In this document: positions 1 to 8,706 of the stretch, in pieces
Numbering within the stretch: the stretch's first letter is position 1
Layout: each line of letters opens with the position of its first letter
Assembly: GCA_043755595.1 (NCBI GenBank)
Contig: JAYUSQ010000149.1
Location: forward strand, 1 to 18,916
From: VFZP01 sp043755595
GTDB lineage: Bacteria > Acidobacteriota > Terriglobia > Bryobacterales > Bryobacteraceae
Length of the DNA: 18,916 nucleotides
Direction of reading: 5' to 3'
Notes under the pieces: model-generated
Seen by the model: the letters and a program-made list of their open reading frames with translations, nothing else
What the model was told of the DNA's origin: nothing
Databases searched by the model: none
Position numbers and translations under genes: made by a program

Positions 1-1
1 C

Positions 2-403
2 AAGAACGCGGCCAGGTGGCAAATTAGAACGGACCGCATCGGTATCATCGGCTTTTCCGCCGGCGCGGCAGCGGTGATCGGTGCGGCCACGAGACACGAT
101 CCGGAGAGCCGCCCGGACTTCGCAGTGTCGGTCTATGGCCCGGGGTTGCTCGGTGCCGAGATCCCGCCAGACGCCCCGCCGCTGTTTATCGCCTGCGCGT
201 CAAATGACCCTATCCTACCCGTGGCGGGCAACCTGGAACTCTTCAGTGCCTGGAAGAAGGGAGGCCATTCCGTTGAAATGCATATATATGCTAAGGGCGG
301 GCATGCCTTCGCAATCAGAAGGCGAGATCTTCCTGTCGGCAAGTGGACCGATCAACTGGAGCGGTGGCTTGCATCCGAGATCGGCGCCAGTGGTGGCCGT
401 TGA
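2..403 (+). CDS. alpha/beta hydrolase (esterase/lipase-like), C-terminal part
   Basis: The reading frame is open from the left edge, so the gene starts outside the window and only its last ~133 residues are seen. It carries the three marks of an alpha/beta-hydrolase catalytic triad in the right order: a nucleophile elbow G-F-S-A-G at the very start, then an acid loop (ASNDPILP) after a strand of small hydrophobic residues, then a histidine in GGHAF near the C-terminus. The spacing fits the small BD-FAE/acetyl-esterase type (DLH-like fold). The substrate cannot be told from this fragment. It ends with TGA and is followed by about 300 bp without a gene. The N-terminus, including any signal peptide, is not visible. 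Confidence 0.85.
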   Translation, partial: KNAARWQIRTDRIGIIGFSAGAAAVIGAATRHDPESRPDFAVSVYGPGLLGAEIPPDAPPLFIACASNDPILPVAGNLELFSAWKKGGHSVEMHIYAKGGHAFAIRRRDLPVGKWTDQLERWLASEIGASGGR

Positions 404-781
<378 letters not shown>

Positions 782-907
782 GCAGTGGAAGGACCCCTCT
801 ATCTCACCAGACTTGGGCCTCAAAGTCAAATTCCGCCTCAGTGCGGTCAGTGCGGGGTGCGCGACCTCAAAGTTGCCAACCGGTGTCGTGATGTTGTTTT
901 CGGGCTT

Positions 908-935
908 ATCTTTACGGCGTTAAATGCCGTAAGAT
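908..935 (+). promoter_or_regulatory. imperfect hairpin upstream of the IS accessory gene
   Basis: The arms atctttacggc (908-918) and gccgtaagat (926-935) are inverted repeats with a single bulged T and a 7-nt loop, ending six bases before the ATG at 942. It could fold in mRNA and shield the start codon from read-through transcripts, as known for some insertion sequences, or act as an operator. The function is inferred only from position and symmetry. Confidence 0.4.
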
Positions 936-941
936 AGAGCG

Positions 942-1355
942 ATGCCCAATTCCATCACCCCATCCCCTGAAGCGCTCAACTTGGCGGCTCGACTGGTTGA
1001 GCCCAAAGCCATGCGCCGAGGCTCGCTCTCGGAACGCTACGTCAAATGCAGCAAGCCGGGTTGCCGCTGCGCAACCGACCCCAATGCCAGGCATGGCCCC
1101 TACTTCAGCCTGACTCGCGCCGTGCAAGGCCAGACTCAGTCACGTTTGATTAGCTCAGAGAATGCCGAATTAGTGCAACGTCAAATCGCGCGCGGGCACG
1201 AATTTCGCGATCAAGTCGAGGACTATTTCAAGATCTGCGAACAGTGGGCTGACGAAGAACTGGCAGGGAGCGCAACTCAGACCGCCGAGGCGGTCAAAAA
1301 AGGGGGGCCTCGGCGAGCTTCCAAAGCGAGATCCGCCAGTAGATCGAGCGCCTGA
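942..1355 (+). CDS. DUF6788-type accessory protein of the ISKra4 element
   Basis: A 137-residue protein. Residues about 20-70 carry the signature of the DUF6788 family: an arginine-rich RGSLSERYVKC stretch, two cysteine motifs (K-C-x-K-P-G-C-x-C), then H-G-P-Y-F-S-L-T, followed by a helical part. The cysteine cluster suggests a small zinc-binding or nucleic-acid-binding fold. Such proteins are commonly encoded just before ISKra4 transposases; their role in transposition is not known to me. The gene starts at ATG 942, six bases after a hairpin, and its stop (1353-1355) lies within the upstream-open part of the transposase frame, so the two may be translationally coupled. The C-terminus is basic and low in complexity (AVKKGG...RSASRSS). 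Confidence 0.75.
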   Translation: MPNSITPSPEALNLAARLVEPKAMRRGSLSERYVKCSKPGCRCATDPNARHGPYFSLTRAVQGQTQSRLISSENAELVQRQIARGHEFRDQVEDYFKICEQWADEELAGSATQTAEAVKKGGPRRASKARSASRSSA

Positions 1356-1384
1356 TCGGGCCGGGTTCAACTCGGGAAATTGAG

Positions 1385-2607
1385 TTGGAAACCACCGCGC
1401 GGAGCGGCGCTTTACGGCTGGCCGCCCGAGCCCTGGAAAGTCACCTGAACCAGGACCGGTCCGATTACACGGGACCTCAACACGATTGCCCCTGCGGCGC
1501 TCGTGCGCGCTATGTGGACCGGCGAAGCAAGACATTCCAGACCGTGCTGGGACCGTTACAGTTGGACCGCGCCTATTACCATTGCTCAATCTGCGCACAC
1601 GGCTTCTACCCGCGGGGCCGTTCACTCGGGATCCAACGCATCAGCCTGTCCCCCGGGGTGTTGCGCATGGTGGGGGCGGTGGGAGCGCGGGTGAGCTTTG
1701 AAGAGGGTAGTATGCTGCTCGCTGAACTGGCCGCTGTTACGGTAGACCCCAAGCAGGTCGAACGCCACGCCGAAGCGTTGGGCCGAGAGGTGGCCGGCGA
1801 TGAAGCTCAACAAACCGCACCCATGGACCAGACCCCCTTGCCTCCCACGTTGTACCTGGGAATGGACGGAACTGGGATTCCTGTGCGCGCCTCGGAGGTA
1901 GTGGGACGCACCGGCAAACAGGCTGATGGCTCCGCCAAGACCAGGGAAGTCAAACTCTGCACCATCTGGAGTGCCGAGGGTCGGGATGAAGAAGGCCGCC
2001 CGGAGCGCGACCGATGCTCGGTCTCCTACTCGGCCGTCATCGAGAGCGCGGCCATACCCGATGCCAGCGTCGTTCGTTCGGAATTCAGCCAGCGAGTCTC
2101 CGCGAAACAGACCGACGCCGGTACTGCCAAGCGGAACGCACCGCCGTCATCGGCGACGCAGAAGCCTGGATCTGGAACACTACGCAAGAACTCCTTCCCC
2201 AAGCCATCCAAATCGTCGGCCGCTTTCGCGTCAAAGGTAATCCTGCCCAAGCCAAAACGTGGGCTGAAGAACGACACTCCCAACTGGACGAAGATCAACT
2301 CTCGGCGATCCTGGGTGCGATACGTCCCTTTCTGGAATCTTCCGACGAGGCTCGAAAATGTTACGACTACATTCGCCGCAACCGGCGCCGCATGCGCTAT
2401 CCAGGTTTCCATGCGCTCGGCCTCTGCACCTCTTCCGGGGTTGTCGAGGCAGGTTGCAAAGTTAGCATCACTACTCGACTCAAACGTGCCGGCATGCATT
2501 GGACAGTGCTGGGCTCGCATGCCATCATCGCGCCACGTTGCTACCTTCTCAGTGGTCGATTTGCGGACTTCCGGGAGCGCCGGTCCGCTCAGCAACTCGC
2601 CGCCTAG
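1385..2607 (+). pseudogene. ISKra4-family transposase, frameshifted
   Basis: The first part (TTG 1385, or an earlier non-ATG start since the frame is open from 1343) has a zinc ribbon (CPCG ... CSIC) and the first DDE aspartate in LYLGMDGTG. Family-like sequence runs in this frame to SEFSQRV (codon 2096-2098). It then continues one frame back, from codon 2101 (RETDRRR), through the second aspartate in VIGDAEAWIWN, the glutamate in SSGVVEAGCK, and the conserved TRLKRAGMHWTV tail, stopping at 2607. The join fits loss of one base in the codon at 2099-2100 (likely a Tyr codon). No slippery heptamer lies there, so a real mutation is likelier than programmed frameshifting. The first frame runs on to 2617 as unrelated sequence. 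All three catalytic residues are present but split. Confidence 0.8.
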
Positions 2608-2620
2608 CCCCGCCTAGCCC
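2601..2620 (+). repeat. 10-bp tandem duplication at the transposase stop
   Basis: The unit cgcctagccc occurs twice head to tail. The TAG stop of the transposase lies in the first unit, and the second repeats it in a non-coding position near the right end of the element. Confidence 0.7.
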
Positions 2621-2696
2621 TCAACCGACACCACATTTTGGTCGCACTTAACCGGGATTTTGGGTACGTTCGCGCGGAGCTTCAGCTACCGACGAA

Positions 2697-5204
2697 CTAC
2701 GAGAACAAGTAAAGCGGCGTGCCTGGCGCCGGAAGCGGAGCCGGGAGGTTTTCTTCGCCGCCTGCGCCAACCCCGACCGGAGCTTCAATTTCCTTGACGA
2801 CATTGATCTGACGGCAATAGATGCCGCCGTCGCCCAGGTAAATTTCGAGGTCACTCGGACGGGGCAGGGTGCCCTGAATCAGCGCCTCAGACATCGGGTC
2901 CTCAATGTACTTCTGCAAGGCCCGGCGCAACGGGCGAGCCCCGTAGCTGCGGTCCTGACAAGTCTTTTCAAGGATATATTTGGCGGCGTCGGGCGCCAGC
3001 GTGATCTTGATCTGTTTGGCCGCCAGGTTGATGTTGATCTGGTCGGTCAGCAGGAAGACAATCTTCATCAGATCCTCTTCGCTCAGGGAGGTGAACAGAA
3101 TCACTTCGTCCAGGCGGTTGAGGAACTCAGGGTTGAAGGCGCGCTTCACTTCCTGCATCACCATGTCTTCGACCTTGGGCGCTACGCCGGTTGTGGATAG
3201 CGAGGCAAACCCCATGGTCTGCTTTTTCTCCAAGTGCCGCGCGCCGAGGTTCGACGTCATGATGATGATGGTGTTCTTGAAGTCAACCGTGTTGCCCAGC
3301 CCGTCGGTTAACTGGCCGTCTTCAAACACCTGCAAGAGGATGTTGTAAATGTCGGTGTGAGCCTTCTCGATTTCGTCGAGCAGGATCACCGAATACGGAG
3401 CCCGTTTGACGCGCTCGGTCAACTGGCCGCCTTCTTCGTAGCCGACGTAGCCCGGAGGCGAACCGATGAGCTTGGAGACCGAATGCTTCTCCATAAACTC
3501 CGACATGTCAAAGCGGACCAGCGATTTTTCGCTGCCAAACAGGAACTCGCTCAATGCCCGGGCGACTTCGGTTTTGCCGACGCCGGTGGGGCCGAGGAAC
3601 AGGAAAGACCCGGCCGGCCGCTTGGGGTTCTTCAACCCGGCGCGCGAACGGCGGATGGCGCGAGCCAGCGCGCTAATGGCCTTTTCCTGGCTGATGACGC
3701 GTTTGTGCAGTTCCTCTTCGATGCGAATCAGCTTGGCGACTTCTTCTTCCCGGATGGCCGTCATCGGCACGCCGGTCCAACGGGCCACCACGTCTTCGAT
3801 ATCGTCTTTGGTGACGACGCCGGTCGAGGTGTCGTCGAGGTTGTACTTTTCGCGCAGAATCCGCAGGTTCTCGCGTTCCTTGCGCTCTTCGTCGGAATAA
3901 AACCGCGCCTTTTCAAATTCGTGATTGGCGATGGCGTTCTCCATGCGATGCACGATGAACTTGATGCGCTTCTGGATGTCTGAGATATCGGCGGGCAGCG
4001 TGGTCTGGCGCAGCTTCACGCGCGCGCCCGCTTCGTCGATCAGATCGATCGCCTTGTCGGGCAGAAAACGATCCGGGATAAAACGGCTGGACGAGAACAC
4101 CGCCGTTTCAATCGCTTCGTCGGTGTAGGCTACGGCGTGGAACTTCTCGTAGCGCTCCTTGATGCCGTACAAAATTTTGACGGCGTCCTTTTCGGTGGGC
4201 GGCGGAACTTTGACGGCCTGGAAGCGGCGCTCGAGCGACCGGTCCTTCTCAATCGACTTGCGGAATTCGGCTGGCGTGGTGGCGCCGATACATTGAATCT
4301 CGCCGCGTGACAGCGCCGGCTTAAGAATGTTGGCGGCATCGAGCGAACCTTCGGCCGAACCTGCCCCTACGAGCGTATGCAACTCGTCGATGAAGATCAC
4401 CGCATTCTGGTTCTCCATCAACTCTTTCATGATGGTCTTGAGCCGTTCTTCAAACTGGCCGCGATACTTGGTGCCGGCGACGATCAACGACAGATCGAGC
4501 GCCAGAATCCGCTTGTCGGCCAGGAAGCTGGGCACGTCGCCGTCGGCGATTTTCTGCGCGAGGCCTTCGACAATCGCCGTCTTGCCCACGCCGGGTTCAC
4601 CAATCAAAACCGGGTTGTTCTTGGTGCGGCGGCAGAGAATCTGGACGACGCGCTCCACTTCGCTGTCGCGCCCGATCAGCGGATCGAGCGAGCCGTCGAT
4701 TGCGCACTGCGTCAGATCGCGGCTGAACTCATTGAGCAGCGAACTTTCCTTGGGCCGGCTGGACGACGATTTTTCAGACGACGACCGGGCGATCTCCTCG
4801 CGCACCGAAGAGAGGCGCAAGCCGCGCTCATGGAGAATCTCGGCGGCGAAGCATTTTTCTTCGCGCAACAGGCCAAGCAATAAATGCTCAGTCCCAATGT
4901 GTTTATGGTTGAGCCGTTCGGCTTCCTCGGCCGCATAGGCGAGCACGCGCTTGCACTCGTGCGACAACGGCAGGTCAACCGACGTGGACACTTTCTCGCG
5001 CATCGTCGTGTGAGCTTCGATCTGTTTGCGAATCGACTCAAGCGCGGCCTGCGAGCGCAGAAAGCGATTGGCCATCGTTTTGTCTTCGCGCAGCAGCCCG
5101 AGGAGCAAATGCTCGGTTTCGATGTAAGGACTGCCGAACTGGCTGGCCTCATAACGCGCGAAGAAGATCACGCGCCGGGCTTTTTCCGTATAGCGTTCAA
5201 ACAT
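2697..5204 (-). CDS. clpC: ATP-dependent Clp protease ATP-binding subunit ClpC (AAA+ unfoldase)
   Basis: An 835-residue protein of normal ClpC length. Residues 1-140 form the two Clp N-terminal repeats (EHLLLGLLRE occurs twice, around 31 and 106). The first AAA+ domain has Walker A GEPGVGKT (202-209) and Walker B VIFIDE (269-274). Residues about 410-455 are the short ClpC-type middle (UVR-like) region, not the long ClpB coil. The second AAA+ domain has Walker A GPTGVGKT (538-545) and VILLDE (606-611). As a hexamer it unfolds cytoplasmic substrates and passes them to ClpP. The Gly/Pro-rich tail (about the last 30 residues) is distinctive. ATG at 5204 is preceded by gaggga about 12 bases upstream. 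Regulators such as CtsR or McsAB and a clpP gene are not nearby. It follows the ABC ATPase gene by 54 bp on the same strand. Confidence 0.97.
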   Translation of the reverse strand: MFERYTEKARRVIFFARYEASQFGSPYIETEHLLLGLLREDKTMANRFLRSQAALESIRKQIEAHTTMREKVSTSVDLPLSHECKRVLAYAAEEAERLNHKHIGTEHLLLGLLREEKCFAAEILHERGLRLSSVREEIARSSSEKSSSSRPKESSLLNEFSRDLTQCAIDGSLDPLIGRDSEVERVVQILCRRTKNNPVLIGEPGVGKTAIVEGLAQKIADGDVPSFLADKRILALDLSLIVAGTKYRGQFEERLKTIMKELMENQNAVIFIDELHTLVGAGSAEGSLDAANILKPALSRGEIQCIGATTPAEFRKSIEKDRSLERRFQAVKVPPPTEKDAVKILYGIKERYEKFHAVAYTDEAIETAVFSSSRFIPDRFLPDKAIDLIDEAGARVKLRQTTLPADISDIQKRIKFIVHRMENAIANHEFEKARFYSDEERKERENLRILREKYNLDDTSTGVVTKDDIEDVVARWTGVPMTAIREEEVAKLIRIEEELHKRVISQEKAISALARAIRRSRAGLKNPKRPAGSFLFLGPTGVGKTEVARALSEFLFGSEKSLVRFDMSEFMEKHSVSKLIGSPPGYVGYEEGGQLTERVKRAPYSVILLDEIEKAHTDIYNILLQVFEDGQLTDGLGNTVDFKNTIIIMTSNLGARHLEKKQTMGFASLSTTGVAPKVEDMVMQEVKRAFNPEFLNRLDEVILFTSLSEEDLMKIVFLLTDQININLAAKQIKITLAPDAAKYILEKTCQDRSYGARPLRRALQKYIEDPMSEALIQGTLPRPSDLEIYLGDGGIYCRQINVVKEIEAPVGVGAGGEENLPAPLPAPGTPLYLFS

Positions 5205-5258
5205 ACCGTTGAGGTTCCCTCGCCACTCCCATAGGATCCGAATCTGCAGATATCGGCA

Positions 5259-5996
5259 TCAGGCAAAACCGCCCTTCTCTAATTGTAGGACGCGATCACA
5301 GGTTTGGGCGAAAGCCTGGTTGTGCGTCACGATCACCGTGGTGAAGCCACGGGCGCGGTTCAATTCCGCGATCAGCCCGGCTACTGCCTCGGCCGTCTGG
5401 TAGTCCAGATTTCCGGTTGGCTCATCGGCCAACAAAATCGATGGGTTTCCCACCAAAGCGCGCGCCAACGCGACGCGTTGCTGCTCGCCCCCGCTCAGTT
5501 CACCCGGCTTGTGCGAACGGCGCGGACCAAGGCCCACCTGCGCCAGCGCTTCGCCCGCCCGGCGCAGCGCCTCTGCGTGCGGCGCCCCGCGAATGACCAG
5601 CGGCATTAGAACGTTCTCTTCGGCCGAAAACTCCGGCAGTAGAGAATTCATTTGCCAAACGAAAGCGACGTGCTTGCACCGGAACGAAGCCAGCGCTGAG
5701 TCGCTCCGATCAAAAACATCCTGGCTGCCGTAAAATACCGTCCCGGACGTGGGCCGATCCAGCCCGCCCAAAAGGTGGAGCAGCGATGATTTGCCAGAGC
5801 CGGACGCGCCGATGATCGCCACGCGCTCCCCAGCGGCAATCTCGCAATTCAACCCCGAAAACAGGTTGACTTCGTGGCCGCCCCCCGAACGATGGGTCTT
5901 GCTCAGATTGACGGCGCGGACCGTCAACGCAGCACCAGGTTCTAGAACCCTGGGCGCTACCGTACGAGAAGCGGGATTGCCCGGAGTCTCTCCCAT
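5259..5996 (-). CDS. ABC transporter ATP-binding protein (LolD/MacB type), orphan
   Basis: A 245-residue nucleotide-binding subunit. Walker A GASGSGKS is at 63-70, the Q-loop glutamine at 115, signature LSGGEQQ at 167-173, Walker B ILLADEP at 187-193 followed by TGNLD, and the H-loop histidine at 225. The GNLD form and overall length place it with LolD/FtsE/MacB-type ATPases, which drive lipoprotein release or periplasm-facing export together with a MacB/LolC-type permease. No permease lies next to it: upstream is a secreted protein gene (103 bp away), downstream is clpC. The frame stays open far upstream only because it runs through the repeat-rich neighbouring gene; ATG 5996 is the only start that gives a normal N-terminus, though its ribosome site is poor. 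Which transporter it serves is unknown. Confidence 0.9.
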   Translation of the reverse strand: MGETPGNPASRTVAPRVLEPGAALTVRAVNLSKTHRSGGGHEVNLFSGLNCEIAAGERVAIIGASGSGKSSLLHLLGGLDRPTSGTVFYGSQDVFDRSDSALASFRCKHVAFVWQMNSLLPEFSAEENVLMPLVIRGAPHAEALRRAGEALAQVGLGPRRSHKPGELSGGEQQRVALARALVGNPSILLADEPTGNLDYQTAEAVAGLIAELNRARGFTTVIVTHNQAFAQTCDRVLQLEKGGFA

Positions 5997-6099
5997 GCGC
6001 GCTAGCCCTAACCTAGCACGTTTCAACTCCGTTACTTCTAGGTGTTTCGACGGAGCTGGGAGCTGGAAACCCACCCTAGTACTGAGCCTCAGTCTCGGT

Positions 6100-7251
6100 T
6101 CAATGCTTAGCTGCTTCCTTCGGTTTGGCATGAGCCTCGGCCGGTTTCGCGGCGGGATTAGCGTGAGCGTCGGCGGGCTTGGCGTGGGCGTCGGCAGGCT
6201 TTGCAGCCGGTTTAGCGTGGGCATCGGCTGGCTTGGCGTGAGCGTCAGCCGGTTTGGCGTGGACGTCAGCGGGCTTGGCGTGAGCATCGGCGGCCGGTTT
6301 TTCGGCCTTCTTGACGGGCTCTCCGACCGGTGAAGGTTTGGCATGAGGGTCGGCGGCTGGCGTCTGTGCGGGCGCTGCCGATTTGGCCGCCAGATACTTG
6401 CTGCGAAGTTGCGAGGACCGCGACAGCCTGCCCGGAATTGCGACCGGTTTGTTTGTCTTGGGGGCGGGCGCCGCGCCGTGGGCGGGCCCATGAGGGTCCG
6501 TGAGGTGCGCCGCGCCGGCTTGGACCGGACCAAAGGAAATCTGCGGCAATCGCCCATCAGCCGGGCTGTGGGAAACTGACGCCGTGGTGGGTCCGATCAC
6601 TTCCACGAAGACGGGAATCGTGACGGGCTGAGCGGTACGCCAGCCGCCAACGACAATCGACCCCCGGTACTGTCCGGGCGCCAGCGTGGCTGAGTCAATC
6701 TCAACGTCGATGAGGTCAGCGATTAATCCAGACCCGGCCGGCGGCGTGAGTCCGTTGCGCGCCCGCGCTCGCAACCAAGGCGTCGCGCTCTCTACCGTAT
6801 AGGCGAGTCCAGGCGAGTTGCCCGCAATCTGAAGCGAGGCGGGAGCCGCAGTTTGTCCGGCCATCACGCGAAATGCAAGCGAGGTGGGAGTGGCCGAAAA
6901 AAAAGGCGCGCCGGTTACGTCGATGGACATCGGCTGGTCGCTCCAGCCGCAGGCATTCTCAACGCGGACGATGAATTCGTGGCGTCCGGCTTCGGCGGGC
7001 GCGCCGCCAAACTGCCCGGCCGGGGTCAGGTAGATGCCAGCGGGAAGCGAGCCGCCGACCACCCTTACTAGTGGGACGTTGCGAGGGCACTCGCCGCCTC
7101 CTTGTAGAACCAACGGTCCGCCTATGTACGCTTTGCCCAAGGTGGCGGCGGGGAGGCTGGACGGGTTTAAGTGGAAAACCGGATTCGCCCATACGGGCAA
7201 AGTACCGAGACACAACAAGAGCGGCCATGGAAACTTGCGCATGGTTCTCAT
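6100..7251 (-). CDS. exported protein with Ig-like and BACON-like domains and a His/Lys/Pro heptad tail
   Basis: A 383-residue protein. Residues 1-22 look like a signal peptide (MRTMRK, hydrophobic core, cleavage near VWA-NP). Residues about 30-113 resemble putative Ig (He_PIG-type) modules, with the phrase GSLPAGIYLTPAGQFGGAPAEAG; residues about 117-220 resemble a BACON/all-beta module. After a linker, residues 321-377 are seven heptads [A][DE][AV]HA[KN]P with two AAKP inserts. The C-terminus is KEAAKH. It should be periplasmic or extracellular; the tail is basic, extended and histidine-bearing, which could suit binding to metal, polyanions or cell wall, but that is inference. ATG 7251 was chosen over the upstream-open frame because it begins the signal peptide. 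It heads a run with the ABC ATPase and clpC, and diverges from another secreted protein. Confidence 0.8.
   Translation of the reverse strand: MRTMRKFPWPLLLCLGTLPVWANPVFHLNPSSLPAATLGKAYIGGPLVLQGGGECPRNVPLVRVVGGSLPAGIYLTPAGQFGGAPAEAGRHEFIVRVENACGWSDQPMSIDVTGAPFFSATPTSLAFRVMAGQTAAPASLQIAGNSPGLAYTVESATPWLRARARNGLTPPAGSGLIADLIDVEIDSATLAPGQYRGSIVVGGWRTAQPVTIPVFVEVIGPTTASVSHSPADGRLPQISFGPVQAGAAHLTDPHGPAHGAAPAPKTNKPVAIPGRLSRSSQLRSKYLAAKSAAPAQTPAADPHAKPSPVGEPVKKAEKPAADAHAKPADVHAKPADAHAKPADAHAKPAAKPADAHAKPADAHANPAAKPAEAHAKPKEAAKH
6121..6291 (-). repeat. 21-bp coding repeats (seven heptads, HAKPADA type)
   Basis: Seven 21-base units encoding A-D/E-A/V-H-A-K/N-P stand in a row, interrupted twice by a 12-base AAKP unit. 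The units differ at synonymous sites, so the array is not freshly copied at the DNA level. It is in frame with the host gene and is responsible for several long false open frames on the opposite strand. Confidence 0.85.
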
Positions 7252-7332
7252 ATCGCCCGTCGCGCGCCAATTTTTTGCCACAAGATTACCCACCTTCGCT
7301 CGATATGAACCAGTGAGGTTCCGCAAAAAACC
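7252..7332. promoter_or_regulatory. short divergent intergenic region
   Basis: Only 81 bp separate the divergent starts at 7251 (minus) and 7333 (plus), so both promoters must lie here or overlap. No convincing -35/-10 pair or operator could be picked by eye. Confidence 0.35.
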
Positions 7333-7917
7333 ATGCCAAACTATCGTTCTCTCCTGATGCTTTCTTTCCTGCTTTCCACTGCCGCCGTCCATGGCGCCTC
7401 GCCTGCGGGCGGCGACAGCGGACGGATGCTCAACAACGAAGGCCTTGTGGTGCTGGCGCGCGCCGGCTATAACGAAAGGTTTCTGGCCGAGCTGATCCAA
7501 TCGCAGCCCAATCGCTTTGACACGTCGGTGGAGGGCTTGGTGTATCTGGCCAAGCAAGGGATTTCCGAGCGAATCGTGCGGCTGGTGATTGCCGAGCAGA
7601 AAGCTGTCGAGCGCCGTCAAGCTGAACATGCCGCCGCCGATGCCGATGAGCCGTTCAAGCCTGCGGGCGAGAGCCAGGCGAAGGCGCCGGTGAGGCTAAA
7701 AATGGTGAAACAGCGAGTCCTGGTGCCAGTGTCGCGCGCAGTTACGCCAGCGGCGCTTGACGCAAACCCGGTGATCGTGGTCGAAAAGCGGATGTTCGGG
7801 GACCGCTACTACGCGCTGCCGGGCGCACAGGCGCCGATGACTACGCCGGTGGCGACGCCGCGATCTCCGCAAGCGATGCAATCGGCTTCGGCGACTCGCG
7901 TGGCAAGTTTCCATTAG
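7333..7917 (+). CDS. small exported protein of unknown function
   Basis: A 194-residue protein. Residues 1-21 form a signal peptide (MPNYRSLL, hydrophobic stretch, cleavage near VHG-AS). Residues about 32-90 contain two similar helical units, each with a hydrophobic phrase followed by a short Gly turn: NEGLVVLARAGYNERFLAELI and VEGLVYLAKQGISERIVRLVI. This helical-repeat pattern (a level of activity followed by a turn and an I/L-rich helix) is seen in various exported proteins of Acidobacteria, but I cannot name a family. The rest is low-complexity, Ala/Pro-rich. ATG 7333 has a gagg about 15 bases upstream. It diverges from the heptad-tailed exported protein, which suggests a related envelope role, though no direct link is shown. 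Confidence 0.75.
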   Translation: MPNYRSLLMLSFLLSTAAVHGASPAGGDSGRMLNNEGLVVLARAGYNERFLAELIQSQPNRFDTSVEGLVYLAKQGISERIVRLVIAEQKAVERRQAEHAAADADEPFKPAGESQAKAPVRLKMVKQRVLVPVSRAVTPAALDANPVIVVEKRMFGDRYYALPGAQAPMTTPVATPRSPQAMQSASATRVASFH

Positions 7918-7963
7918 ACGGAGCGTGAATCCTTTTTCGATCACTTACATCCATTGGGTGTAT

Positions 7964-8665
<702 letters not shown>

Positions 8666-8706
8666 TCGCGGCGCTCGATTCGTGATATGGTGAGCGGCTG
8701 AGTCTT

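Larger units (their letters stand above)
882..2632 (+). mobile_element. ISKra4-family insertion sequence (defective)
   Basis: The element holds two plus-strand genes typical of this family: a short DUF6788-type accessory gene and a transposase with an N-terminal zinc ribbon. The proposed ends are the short inverted match ggtgtcg at 882-888 and cgacacc at 2626-2632; beyond 7 bases the two ends do not match well, and no target-site duplication is visible. The boundaries are therefore tentative, while the presence of the element is not. It sits between tRNA-Asn and the 3' end of clpC (clpC stop at 2697). The transposase reading frame is broken, so the copy probably cannot move by itself. Confidence 0.6.

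Noticed and set aside
3357..3983. Long plus-strand open frames across clpC (also 4327-4938, 4377-4883)
   Set aside because: They are antisense to the clearly conserved ClpC frame, and their translations have no recognisable domain.
6121..6291. Regularly spaced short repeats, CRISPR-like at first sight
   Set aside because: The units are 21 bases, adjacent without spacers, in frame and encode protein heptads inside a signal-peptide-bearing gene.
5997..6557. Upstream extension of the ABC ATPase frame to give 432 residues
   Set aside because: The extra part is a Pro/Arg/Thr-rich out-of-frame translation of the neighbouring repeat gene; ATG 5996 gives a normal subunit.
7252..7629. Upstream extension of the heptad-tailed protein
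   Set aside because: It overlaps the divergent exported protein and would bury the signal peptide inside the protein.
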